Source of the DNA: JBNKHG01 sp050290225
GTDB taxonomy: Bacteria; Pseudomonadota; Gammaproteobacteria; Pseudomonadales; Cellvibrionaceae
NCBI GenBank assembly: GCA_050290225.1
Contig: JBNKHG010000058.1
Span: 1-42,697 of the forward strand
Direction of reading: 5' to 3'
Length of the DNA stretch: 42,697 nt
Position 1 is the first letter of the stretch, and each line of letters opens with the position of its first letter. The position numbers were made by a program, and so were the translations under genes. Below the pieces are notes generated by a model. The model did not search any database. It worked only from the letters and a program-made list of their open reading frames with translations, and was not told the DNA's origin. This document shows positions 33,905-40,196 of this stretch, in pieces.

Positions 33905-34231
33905 ATGAGCACCCAGGCAATCCACGCGCGTTATATGGCTGAATTCGAAAAGCGGTTGCTGAGTTTGTACCGCCAGTCTGCGGCCGGTATTGAACCTTCC
34001 GAAAAGGAGCGGGACCTGTTTGACGGCTATATGGATGCCGGGCTGGTTACCGGGCTGGTCACGCAAAGCGAGCTGCAGGCCTTTATCGATGAACGCCACC
34101 ACTCGGTCTTCGGCATGAGCATTGCCGAGCGTCGCAATATCCGCAAGAAGCATCACGGGCTGGATTTTGATGAAGCGGATTACTCCACCTACGACGTGCC
34201 GGCCTGGCTGCGCAAAGGGGTTCATCTGTGA
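33905..34231 (+). CDS. Small cytosolic protein of unknown function
   Basis: A 108-residue charged, mainly helical protein (MSTQAIHARYMAEFEKRLL..., ERRNIRKKHHGLDFDEADY). No membrane segment or signal peptide is seen. It starts 42 bases after the GlxA-type regulator on the same strand and may be its co-transcribed partner. I do not recognise a family. The codon usage looks like that of the neighbouring genes, and the frame is uninterrupted between a plausible start and the stop near the convergent PilU-like gene, which supports a real gene. Confidence 0.65.
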   Translation: MSTQAIHARYMAEFEKRLLSLYRQSAAGIEPSEKERDLFDGYMDAGLVTGLVTQSELQAFIDERHHSVFGMSIAERRNIRKKHHGLDFDEADYSTYDVPAWLRKGVHL

Positions 34232-34244
34232 ATGCCGGTATTGG

Positions 34245-35465
34245 CTAGAAAATTTCCGGGCGGCGTTCGCGGATGATGGTTGTAGCGGCTGAATTTGCAA
34301 GGTGGGTGTAATCCCTGTCCAGCTCTTCGTCCGTCCGGTTGTTGCCGTTGATTTTCTCTCCGTTTGCGGCGTTGTTGCCAAGGGGGGTGCCCATCGCTTT
34401 TAGCGTCTCGTCCAAGTTGAAGCGTGCCGCCAGCCTTATGCAGGAATCCGCCCGACTCAATCCCTCCAGCCTCGAAATGCGTTTGCTGCGGATCAATTCA
34501 AACAGGTCTTCCTCGAAAGTTTGGCAAAAGGGATTTCCTCTGGATTCCATAGCCCCTTTAATTCTGTTTGTTTTACCCTGTTCAATCAACTCGGCGATAC
34601 GGGGGTTATTGATCAGGATTTCCGTAGCCGTGACCCGTTTGTCGTTCCTGTCGCGTGCCGGGCGCAGGCCGACGATAGCCACCAGGTGCATGGCCAGGTC
34701 CTGTCGAACACGGTGCTGCAATTTGGTGGGGTAAAAATTCAGTAGCCGCTCCAGTGCCTGGGTGGTGTTTCTGGCGCGCAAGCTGGTCAGACACAGGTGA
34801 CCAGCCTCGGTGTAGCGAATCGCCTGTTGGGCCGCCATATAATCGCGGAGTTCGCCAATCATCACCAGATCCGGTGTTTCGTGCAGTCCAAAGCGCAGGC
34901 CCTCGGCATAACTGGGCGTGTCTATGCCCACTTCCCGCTGGCTCACCAGGCACTTTTTGTGTAAGTGAATAAATTCAATCGGATCTTCGATGGTGAGGAT
35001 ATGGCCTTCACCGTGTTGATTGCGGTGGTCAATCATGGAGGCCATGGTTGTGGACTTGCCACTACCGGGTGCCCCCACGATCAGTATCAGTCCGCGTTTT
35101 TTCATCACCAGTTCATGCAACGCCGTTGGCAACCCCAACTCGCTGATAGACGGTATTTGATGCTTGATATATCGTGCCACCATCGCCGGGGCACCCTTTT
35201 GGCGATAAATGTTGATGCGAAACCGGCCGACGTTGGCATACGAGAAGGCGAAATCCAGACTTTGGTTGTGTTTGAAGTGTCGTTGCTGCTCGTCGGTGAG
35301 CATGCTGTATATCAGCAGTTCAACCTCATCGAGAGGCAGTGGCGGGACGGACAGCGCGTGAAGGCGGCTGTCAATTTTCAACGTGGGCGGTGCATCCGCA
35401 GAGATATACAAGTCTGAGGCATCCCTGGCGACCATGACCGACAAGAGTCCTGTTAATGCGTTCAT
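34245..35465 (-). CDS. PilT/PilU-like type IV pilus retraction ATPase
   Basis: A 406-residue GSPII_E ATPase. Walker A is GAPGSGKSTT (residues 131-140), the Asp box is ILTIEDPIEFIH, Walker B is DLVMIGELRD, and the helicase-like block AIRYTEAGHLCLTSL follows. The length and the ALERLLNFYP region resemble PilU more than PilT. The usual LHANN at the His box is LRARN here, so the conserved His is replaced by Arg. The C-terminal 60 residues are polar and extra. PilU-type ATPases aid retraction of type IV pili. No pilus structural genes are adjacent; the neighbours are PilZ proteins and a c-di-GMP riboswitch, suggesting second-messenger-controlled motility (inference). Confidence 0.82.
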   Translation of the reverse strand: MNALTGLLSVMVARDASDLYISADAPPTLKIDSRLHALSVPPLPLDEVELLIYSMLTDEQQRHFKHNQSLDFAFSYANVGRFRINIYRQKGAPAMVARYIKHQIPSISELGLPTALHELVMKKRGLILIVGAPGSGKSTTMASMIDHRNQHGEGHILTIEDPIEFIHLHKKCLVSQREVGIDTPSYAEGLRFGLHETPDLVMIGELRDYMAAQQAIRYTEAGHLCLTSLRARNTTQALERLLNFYPTKLQHRVRQDLAMHLVAIVGLRPARDRNDKRVTATEILINNPRIAELIEQGKTNRIKGAMESRGNPFCQTFEEDLFELIRSKRISRLEGLSRADSCIRLAARFNLDETLKAMGTPLGNNAANGEKINGNNRTDEELDRDYTHLANSAATTIIRERRPEIF

Positions 35466-35651
35466 CCCTATTCCCCTGTTTCCCTGTTGTTTCCCGGTGC
35501 CCTATTAAGCGTAGCACGTGAGCAGAATGGACGCCGGTTCAGTTTTCAGCTGCCCAGTCACTGGGTGGTAATAAGGTGAGTCTATAGATTTGCTCCTGGT
35601 AATTGGTCTGGTGCGCAACGGCACGGCGCGCGCATACCCGACTCACATTGG

Positions 35652-35972
35652 CTAGGCTTCATGCGCTTCGATCAGACGCCTGATAAACAACAACTGGCTG
35701 TCATGCAAGTCGTCGAAAATAATGGCGAATTGATTTCCCTCCACCCTGGCAACATAAAACCCGACTTCGAAAACATCGTCACCTTTGGCAAGCCAGCAGG
35801 TGCCTTTGTCACCTGCCGCGATCTGCCTGTTCGATGTTCCTTCGTGGTGCGCCAGTATGCCGCCTTCGGATAGATTGCGGAGCGTACAGGCGATAAAGTC
35901 CTCCCCAATTTTGACGGCCATCTCGCAGTCGATGGCAACTCGTTGGTGGCGACGTCGTTCAGTTGTTGGCAT
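35652..35972 (-). CDS. PilZ-domain protein 1
   Basis: A 106-residue stand-alone PilZ domain. ERRRHQRVAIDC contains the RxxxR c-di-GMP contact, and NLSEGGI stands for the second motif D/NxSxxG. It probably binds c-di-GMP and relays it to a partner protein. ATG 35972 overlaps the upstream PilZ gene by 14 bases, so both are translationally coupled. The PilU-like gene lies about 190 bases downstream on the same strand, with no gene between. Confidence 0.85.
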   Translation of the reverse strand: MPTTERRRHQRVAIDCEMAVKIGEDFIACTLRNLSEGGILAHHEGTSNRQIAAGDKGTCWLAKGDDVFEVGFYVARVEGNQFAIIFDDLHDSQLLFIRRLIEAHEA

Positions 35973-36387
35973 CAATATCTCCGGTACTAGAGGTGCATCT
36001 CTCGGTCAAGTAATCGGCCAATGCGTTGTTGCCTTCATGGAAGTGCATGAATTGCGTGTTTAGTCGGTATTTTTGATCTGCCAGGCGTCTTATATATACA
36101 GTACTACACCTGATCCTGACCCTCTCTTCTGTTGCTGATCTTCCCGGGAGAGCCAGCTCAATATCAAAGGGCTCGGGTATATGTCGGTGGTCCCGGTAAA
36201 AATTGGGGAGTAGGGTGGCGACAAGTTGCTGATCGCCTTCAAGACCAAAACCGGATCGGGAAATATCGACGATACGCACGTTTAAAGTATCGCCATATGC
36301 TGTTTTTATATTTGCCTGCCAGTTAACGGGAAATCGCCGATGCTGTCTTAGTCCGGTAATATCTTTTCTGATGTTGATTCGCTTCAT
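35959..36387 (-). CDS. PilZ-domain protein 2
   Basis: A 142-residue PilZ protein with GLRQHRRFPVNW (RxxxR) and VDISRSGFGLEG (DxSxxG), both intact, so c-di-GMP binding is expected. A stretch rich in charged residues follows (YRDHRHIPEPFDIEL) and is longer than in the shortest PilZ proteins. It starts 58 bases after the stop of the membrane-protein gene and overlaps the next PilZ gene. It is therefore probably in the transcript that begins with the c-di-GMP riboswitch at 37095-37190. Confidence 0.88.
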   Translation of the reverse strand: MKRINIRKDITGLRQHRRFPVNWQANIKTAYGDTLNVRIVDISRSGFGLEGDQQLVATLLPNFYRDHRHIPEPFDIELALPGRSATEERVRIRCSTVYIRRLADQKYRLNTQFMHFHEGNNALADYLTERCTSSTGDIDANN

Positions 36388-36445
36388 TTTTGTAATAGCG
36401 ATGGATGCTCAAGCTGAGACCGGGCTTCTCCATAAACCCTTTTGG

Positions 36446-36940
36446 TCAACGCTTGAATTTCTCTTCCAGTGCGTTAACGATGTCCCCAAAATTAAATTTG
36501 TCCAGGATCGAGCGCATATCTGAATCGTAGGCCTTAAAGTAGGTGACCAGAAATTTTTCGGGATCTACATAACAATAGATATAGGCCTCTTCATACACAT
36601 AGAGGTCGCCCACATCCCCTTTCAGGGTCACCAGAAAAGACGCCTTGTCGGGTTCGTAACGCGTTGAGTGCCAGTCCGTTGAGGTCCTGAGCAGAGATTC
36701 TCCAAGCTTCTTTTTTGCTTCATCCTGGCATGCCCGGGAGGCGTCGTAGGAATCAAAAGGTGCTTTTGTAAAATCCCTCTCTGTAAATGCCAGAGTATAT
36801 CCGTTAACGCTGCGCTCGTTTTTGAACGTGTCAAAATACCCGGAAAAGTAGAGTGCAAGCAGAATCGAGCAGGCAACAACTGTCAGTGCCATCAGGCAAT
36901 AATTGACAAGAGGTAAAGGTGTCGCAAACCGTTTGTCCAT
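36446..36940 (-). CDS. Single-pass membrane protein under a c-di-GMP riboswitch
   Basis: A 164-residue protein of unknown family. One N-terminal membrane helix (LVNYCLMALTVVACSILLAL, about residues 11-30) is followed by a soluble domain that is probably periplasmic or secreted. Two Cys, in SRACQDEA and YIYCYVD, could form a disulfide. Pattern strands such as KASFLVTLKG and LYVYEEAYIYCYV suggest an alpha/beta fold. It is the first gene after the riboswitch leader, about 155 bases from the aptamer, and the two PilZ genes follow closely. A role in c-di-GMP-controlled surface behaviour is likely but unproven. Confidence 0.7.
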   Translation of the reverse strand: MDKRFATPLPLVNYCLMALTVVACSILLALYFSGYFDTFKNERSVNGYTLAFTERDFTKAPFDSYDASRACQDEAKKKLGESLLRTSTDWHSTRYEPDKASFLVTLKGDVGDLYVYEEAYIYCYVDPEKFLVTYFKAYDSDMRSILDKFNFGDIVNALEEKFKR

Positions 36941-37094
36941 AGCTCATCCAGCTCTGGTGGCTTGTAACTGACAGATAGAAGAGCCGCCAGGGCTGTCCAA
37001 TCGTCAGGCGCAGCAAGCCTTATCCCATAAATGGGGTATTGTTCAGTTGAGCTTAAGAATGAGAAGCAAGGCTTTGGTCGCCCTGATTTCAGCT

Positions 37095-37190
37095 TAGCGC
37101 AACTCCCTTCGGTAACCGTTCGACCCACCACTGTGGGCACTGGCTTTGCGTCCCCGCGTTACCACGGGTTTGCCCGTTCGAGGAGCTGGA
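37095..37190 (-). ncRNA. Cyclic-di-GMP-I (GEMM-I) riboswitch aptamer
   Basis: On the minus strand the class I hallmarks occur in order. First is GGGCAAACC, then a P2 stem CCCGTG-GTAA-CGCGGG capped by a GNRA tetraloop. GGGACGCAAAGCC comes next, with the linker bases typical of the ligand pocket, then a P3-like stem CCCAC-AGTG-GTGGG. The aptamer ends GGTTACCG, containing the conserved C that pairs with one guanine of c-di-GMP. A promoter lies about 90 bases upstream, and the membrane-protein gene begins about 155 bases downstream. No clear terminator is visible, so translational control is more likely. Confidence 0.85.
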
Positions 37191-37286
37191 GGGAAGGTCC
37201 ACCGGCTCTATCGGCAGCAATCTGCCGAAAATTCGAACATGGAAAGCAGTAATTTATCTATTTGCCGCCTTCCATAAGTGCGGCCT

Positions 37287-37315
37287 ATTGTTGGCTTGCT
37301 GCAAGAAAATGTCAA
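37287..37315 (-). promoter_or_regulatory. Promoter for the riboswitch transcript
   Basis: Reading the minus strand: TTGACA (37315-37310), a 17-base spacer, AACAAT (37292-37287). The predicted start near 37280 gives a leader of about 340 bases containing the aptamer. Confidence 0.55.
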
Positions 37316-37411
37316 CTACGTCACATTTAAAAATGAAGGGATTTTAGGGTCGTTGCGCCCTTGTCAATGTCAGTTGTCCAGTGACAACGGCATTGCCAAG
37401 GGCAACCCGCA

Positions 37412-37552
37412 TCAAATTTTGGGCACCAGCATAATATGGGTGTCTTTATCGACAGGCTGGATACCAAAGGATTCTTCCAGAATAAAGAGCAGTGACTGGG
37501 TATCGTTGATATGGAAAAGCCCTTCAAAAACCGGGCTTTCCCGCACCGGCTG
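37412..37552 (-). pseudogene. FecR-like C-terminal remnant
   Basis: On the minus strand an open frame of 46 codons, bounded by a TAG at 37555-37553 and a TGA at 37414-37412, reads VRESPVFEGLFHINDT, then LLFILEESFGIQ and HIMLVPKI. The pattern (a short strand, a helix with LL..LE..FG, a final VP strand) is like the end of FecR/STN-type domains, where such a helix-strand unit precedes the stop. There is no start codon context, and the methyltransferase gene begins immediately upstream, so it looks like a relic of a larger gene. The identification is tentative. Confidence 0.35.
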
Positions 37553-37578
37553 CTAAAAGCTGTTGCAACGGATTAGGG

Positions 37579-38193
37579 TCAGTCGTTATCGATGATCAGC
37601 AGGTAACCCTGATTACGCGAGCGTCCGCCAAGTTTCCATGGAATCAGTTTGCAGTGGAAGTTCTCGCGGCAAAATTCGACCAATTGAAGAAATGTCGCCC
37701 GCCCGGGATCGGCCAGAATGATTTTCTTCACACTGGCCTGCATGGCCGTGGTTATCAGCTGCCGGAGCTGTGTGACCAATTTGGGCCAGAAACAGATATC
37801 TGACCCAAGAATGATATCCTGTTTCGCAAAGTCCGCGTAACCGAGTTCATCAAAACTGGCATTGGCGGTTTTCACCCTGACGTCATTGAGTTTTTGGTGT
37901 GAGTCGACATAGGGAAATACCCGGTCGTCGGCGTCGACCATCAGCACATCGCCTTCAAAGTGCTTTGCGCAATAGATTCCCAACAGGCCCCATCCGCAGC
38001 CAATATCCATAATTCGCTGCTTGCTCTCCAGAGGCTGTTCGTTGAGATAATCCAGGATCATATAGCTGGATTGCCAGACCTGATGACCGTGAAGCGTTGG
38101 CAGCTGATCGTTTCTTTTGATTTTCCGGATAGACTGGTGTTTGGGTTTCAGGATATGTAGCCCGTAAATCGAGCGGACGTGAGCTGACAGCAT
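37579..38193 (-). CDS. Class I SAM-dependent methyltransferase (Methyltransf_16-like)
   Basis: A 204-residue methyltransferase. An N-terminal segment with LHGHQVWQSSYMILDYL precedes the SAM-binding loop MDIGCGWGLLGIYCAK. Post-motif acidic residues lie in VLMVDADDRV and the catalytic-face motif is ILGSDICFWP. The WQSS and motif I layout resembles the METTL/Methyltransf_16 protein-lysine methyltransferase group. The acceptor is probably a protein side chain; a small molecule is not excluded. ATG at 38193 is the only sensible start. It stands alone on the minus strand after the first cold-shock gene. Confidence 0.85.
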   Translation of the reverse strand: MLSAHVRSIYGLHILKPKHQSIRKIKRNDQLPTLHGHQVWQSSYMILDYLNEQPLESKQRIMDIGCGWGLLGIYCAKHFEGDVLMVDADDRVFPYVDSHQKLNDVRVKTANASFDELGYADFAKQDIILGSDICFWPKLVTQLRQLITTAMQASVKKIILADPGRATFLQLVEFCRENFHCKLIPWKLGGRSRNQGYLLIIDND

Positions 38194-38324
38194 GCTGGGT
38201 GCACTCCGGAAAACTGGGCCGGTATGAGGCCTGTTTACGGTGACCTCACTGGGAGCGGGGGGCGGTGGCGAATGAGACCGGGGCCGTGCACCGTGAAAAC
38301 ACCACGGCGCGGCACGGCGGACTG

Positions 38325-38531
38325 TCAGATTACGACAACGTTTTCCGCCTGAGGGCCTTTTTGACCCTGGGCAACAGTGAACTCGACCTGCTGACCATCG
38401 GCCAGGGTCTTGGCGCCGGCCATGTTAAGAGAGCTGTAGTGAACAAAAACGTCGGGGCCATTTTCCCGGGAAATAAAGCCAAAACCCTTCGTGTCGTCAA
38501 ACCATTTGACGGTGCCAGTGGTGGTAGACAT
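38325..38531 (-). CDS. CspA-family cold-shock protein 1
   Basis: A 68-residue cold-shock protein, MSTTTGTVKWFDDTKGFGFI, with RNP1 (KGFGFI), RNP2 (VFVHYSSL) and a QKGPQAENV ending. It binds single-stranded RNA and melts inhibitory structure. The start at 38531 is fixed by the cold-shock fold; the frame upstream is leader. It has a leader of about 147 bases, and 62 bases across the leader end and start codon are identical to cold-shock gene 2. Confidence 0.93.
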   Translation of the reverse strand: MSTTTGTVKWFDDTKGFGFISRENGPDVFVHYSSLNMAGAKTLADGQQVEFTVAQGQKGPQAENVVVI

Positions 38532-38570
38532 AGTCATATCCTGCAAATTCAAGAAAGATGGAAGCCTTTT
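38509..38570. repeat. 62-bp identical block shared by the two cold-shock genes (left arm)
   Basis: This block is the perfect reverse complement of 39092-39153. It spans the end of the 5' leader, the ribosome binding site (GCAGGAT) and the first seven codons. Confidence 0.95.
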
Positions 38571-38678
38571 GATAGGCTGTGGGGCTGGAAGTATTGCTAT
38601 TACTTATGAATTGCAGTGCGAGGCAATTGGGAAAGGCGTCGAAAAGGTCTGCATAAATAGGAGTCGTACTTTCAATCT
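38532..38678 (-). promoter_or_regulatory. Long 5' leader of cold-shock gene 1
   Basis: About 147 bases from the predicted start to ATG. It begins ATTGAAAGTACGAC and contains TATTTATGCAGACC, TTCATAAGTA and AAAAGGCTTCC, in the same order as gene 2's leader. Such leaders act as temperature-responsive RNA structures in cspA-type genes. Confidence 0.65.
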
Positions 38679-38684
38679 GGTCAG

Positions 38685-38712
38685 ATTGTAAGCGAGTCCA
38701 ATGAGAAGTCAA
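38685..38712 (-). promoter_or_regulatory. Promoter of cold-shock gene 1
   Basis: Minus strand: TTGACT (38712-38707), 16-base spacer, TACAAT (38690-38685). The predicted start near 38678 gives a leader of about 147 bases, matching gene 2. Confidence 0.7.
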
Positions 38713-38968
38713 TGTAAATATCCCCCGCTCACGAGGATGAACTTCCGAGTGATACACGCCGGAAGGGGAGCCATAGCGTTTTAATGCCGTTAGTGTGTGG
38801 GTCAGACCCATCCTGCAAAACCTGAAAGGCCATCCACGCTTTAATGTAAGGATTTTGCGCTAATCCTGGTTATCAGACTGTTGGCCCTCCAGTTCGCCAA
38901 AAATAAGCAGATGAAAGTGTTATGTATCAACGTAATGTGTGAGTGCTTGACTATCGATTGGATCTGTA

Positions 38969-38981
38969 TATAATGTGTTCA
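38969..38981 (+). promoter_or_regulatory. Promoter and start region of cold-shock gene 2
   Basis: TATAAT at 38969-38974 with TTGACT at 38947-38952 and a 16-base spacer, a near-perfect sigma70 promoter. The predicted start is near 38981. Confidence 0.8.
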
Positions 38982-39130
38982 GCTTGAAAGTGCGCCTTAA
39001 TATTTATGTACACCATTTCGATGTCCTGTCTTTTGTGTCTCGTCCTGTTCTTCATAAGTAAAAGTACACATTTCAGTTAAACGGCCTTATGAAAAGGCTT
39101 CCATCTTTCTTGAATTTGCAGGATATGACT
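38981..39130 (+). promoter_or_regulatory. Long 5' leader of cold-shock gene 2
   Basis: About 150 bases beginning GCTTGAAAGTGCGCC. It carries TATTTATGTACACC, TTCATAAGTA and AAAAGGCTTCC in the same order as the leader of gene 1. Diverged stretches between these blocks suggest that the blocks themselves are under constraint. Confidence 0.7.
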
Positions 39131-39153
39131 ATGTCTACCACCACTGGCACCGT
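39092..39153. repeat. 62-bp identical block shared by the two cold-shock genes (right arm)
   Basis: Perfect inverted match to 38509-38570, covering the leader end, ribosome binding site and first codons of gene 2. Confidence 0.95.
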
Positions 39154-39337
39154 AAAATGGTTCAATGAATCCAAAGGTTTTGGCTTTATCGAGCAGGAAT
39201 CCGGTCCTGATGTTTTTGCCCACTTCCGCGCTATCACCGGCTCGGGTTTCAAAACCCTGGTTGAAGGCCAGAAGGTCGAGTTTACAATTACTCAAGGCCA
39301 GAAAGGCCCCCAGGCTGAAAATATTGTAGTGCTTTAA
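39131..39337 (+). CDS. CspA-family cold-shock protein 2
   Basis: A 68-residue cold-shock protein with MSTTTGTVKWFNESKGFGFI (RNP1), DVFAHFRAI (RNP2, with Ala for the usual Val) and QKGPQAENIVVL. It differs from gene 1 mainly in the centre (FRAITGSGFKTLVEGQ against YSSLNMAGAKTLADGQ), so the pair probably arose by duplication and then diverged. The open frame to 39089 upstream is leader. AGGAT lies nine bases before ATG. Confidence 0.93.
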   Translation: MSTTTGTVKWFNESKGFGFIEQESGPDVFAHFRAITGSGFKTLVEGQKVEFTITQGQKGPQAENIVVL

Positions 39338-39426
39338 TTGTAAGACTCGCACTTCTATCTGCAAGGACAGCGGTTTGCGATGAAAGCAACGCAATCACGT
39401 CTTGCAAGCCTTCGGGATAGAACGCT

Positions 39427-39460
39427 AAAAGGGGCGAGGCCAGGTGGCTTTGCCCTTTTT
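39427..39460 (+). terminator. Possible terminator after cold-shock gene 2
   Basis: AAAAGGGG and CCCTTTTT flank a region with an inner GCC-AGGT-GGC hairpin, ending in five T. It lies about 90 bases downstream of the stop codon. Confidence 0.5.
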
Positions 39461-39540
39461 GTCAGCCGGACATCCTGATAGCGCAGCGTCGGTATTTTAA
39501 CCTTACTGATATCAGCGCTAGCCTACTGAAATCCCCATAG

Positions 39541-39624
39541 CCCTAGACGGACACAAAGCCCTTAGCGGACAAGGAAAGCCCTTAGCGGACAACCCTATCG
39601 AATATTAACCCTATCAAACATTAA
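39541..39624. repeat. CCCT-led short tandem repeats upstream of a small basic protein gene
   Basis: Three related units of 18, 20 and 14 bases (CCCTAGACGGACACAAAG, CCCTTAGCGGACAAGGAAAG, CCCTTAGCGGACAA) are followed by two 16-base units (CCCTATCGAATATTAA, CCCTATCAAACATTAA). The tract ends nine bases before ATG 39634. Confidence 0.8.
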
Positions 39625-39633
39625 AGGTGCGTA

Positions 39634-39831
39634 ATGGCAGCCAAACCCAAATCAGGAGCGGCCAAAAAGCGGCAGCCGGCAGTGACCGAAACTTCGCAAT
39701 CCATTGAGGAGCAGACAAAAGCGTTTCTCAAAGCGGGCGGGAAAGTCGACTATATTAATTCAGGTGTCAGCGGTCAAAAGAGCCTGGCAGGTAAAAAGCA
39801 GATCAGCCTCGGCAAGCCTAAGAGCAATTAA
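39634..39831 (+). CDS. Small basic conserved-looking protein
   Basis: A 65-residue, Lys-rich protein (MAAKPKSGAAKKRQPAV...). The central segment IEEQTKAFLKAGGKVDYINSG is a short helix-strand unit followed by SGQKSLAGKKQISLG. Such a segment is familiar from small hypothetical proteins of gammaproteobacteria, but no function is known to me. The ribosome binding site is weak (AAGGTG eight bases upstream). High charge suggests contact with nucleic acid; this is inference. It sits after the cold-shock gene and may share cold or stationary-phase regulation. Confidence 0.6.
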   Translation: MAAKPKSGAAKKRQPAVTETSQSIEEQTKAFLKAGGKVDYINSGVSGQKSLAGKKQISLGKPKSN

Positions 39832-40196
39832 AATGTTTCGGGTAGTTAATCGAGTATAACCACACGATTCCCTGGTGGGCCTAAAGTGTGTCCTGAAGAT
39901 CAGCAAATCATCCTTGCATGTGTTAATGCCTGAGTGCTCCCGTTCACGGCGTTTTTTTCAGCCTCATGAGCAGTTAAAAGCGGCGAGCCGAAAGTCGGCC
40001 AAAGATTTTTTCGAATTTAGCTGCTGTTGAAGTTATCTTGTAAGCGTTAAGCGGGTCAACGCTTGTAGCTCCTGGCTAACTATACTGTCAGTGGTCTTCT
40101 TGATCCGGCGCTAATTAATTCCCAAGTTTTTAGTGGACTCTTACACATTTTTTGGGGAGTTGCTCAGTCAAGAGCCCGGCTGTTCGCTGCCCTGTC
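39832..40196. other. 365-base non-coding stretch
   Basis: No convincing gene, RNA or terminator was recognised. A T-run at about 39951-39957 lies in the sequence after the small basic gene, but no good stem precedes it. Plus-strand open frames here are shadows of the sulfotransferase 3' end. Confidence 0.4.

Noticed and set aside
36892..37140. 82-codon minus-strand frame
   Set aside because: It covers the 3' part of the riboswitch and its leader; explained by RNA structure, not by protein.
39077..39394. 105-codon minus-strand frame
   Set aside because: Antisense shadow of cold-shock gene 2.
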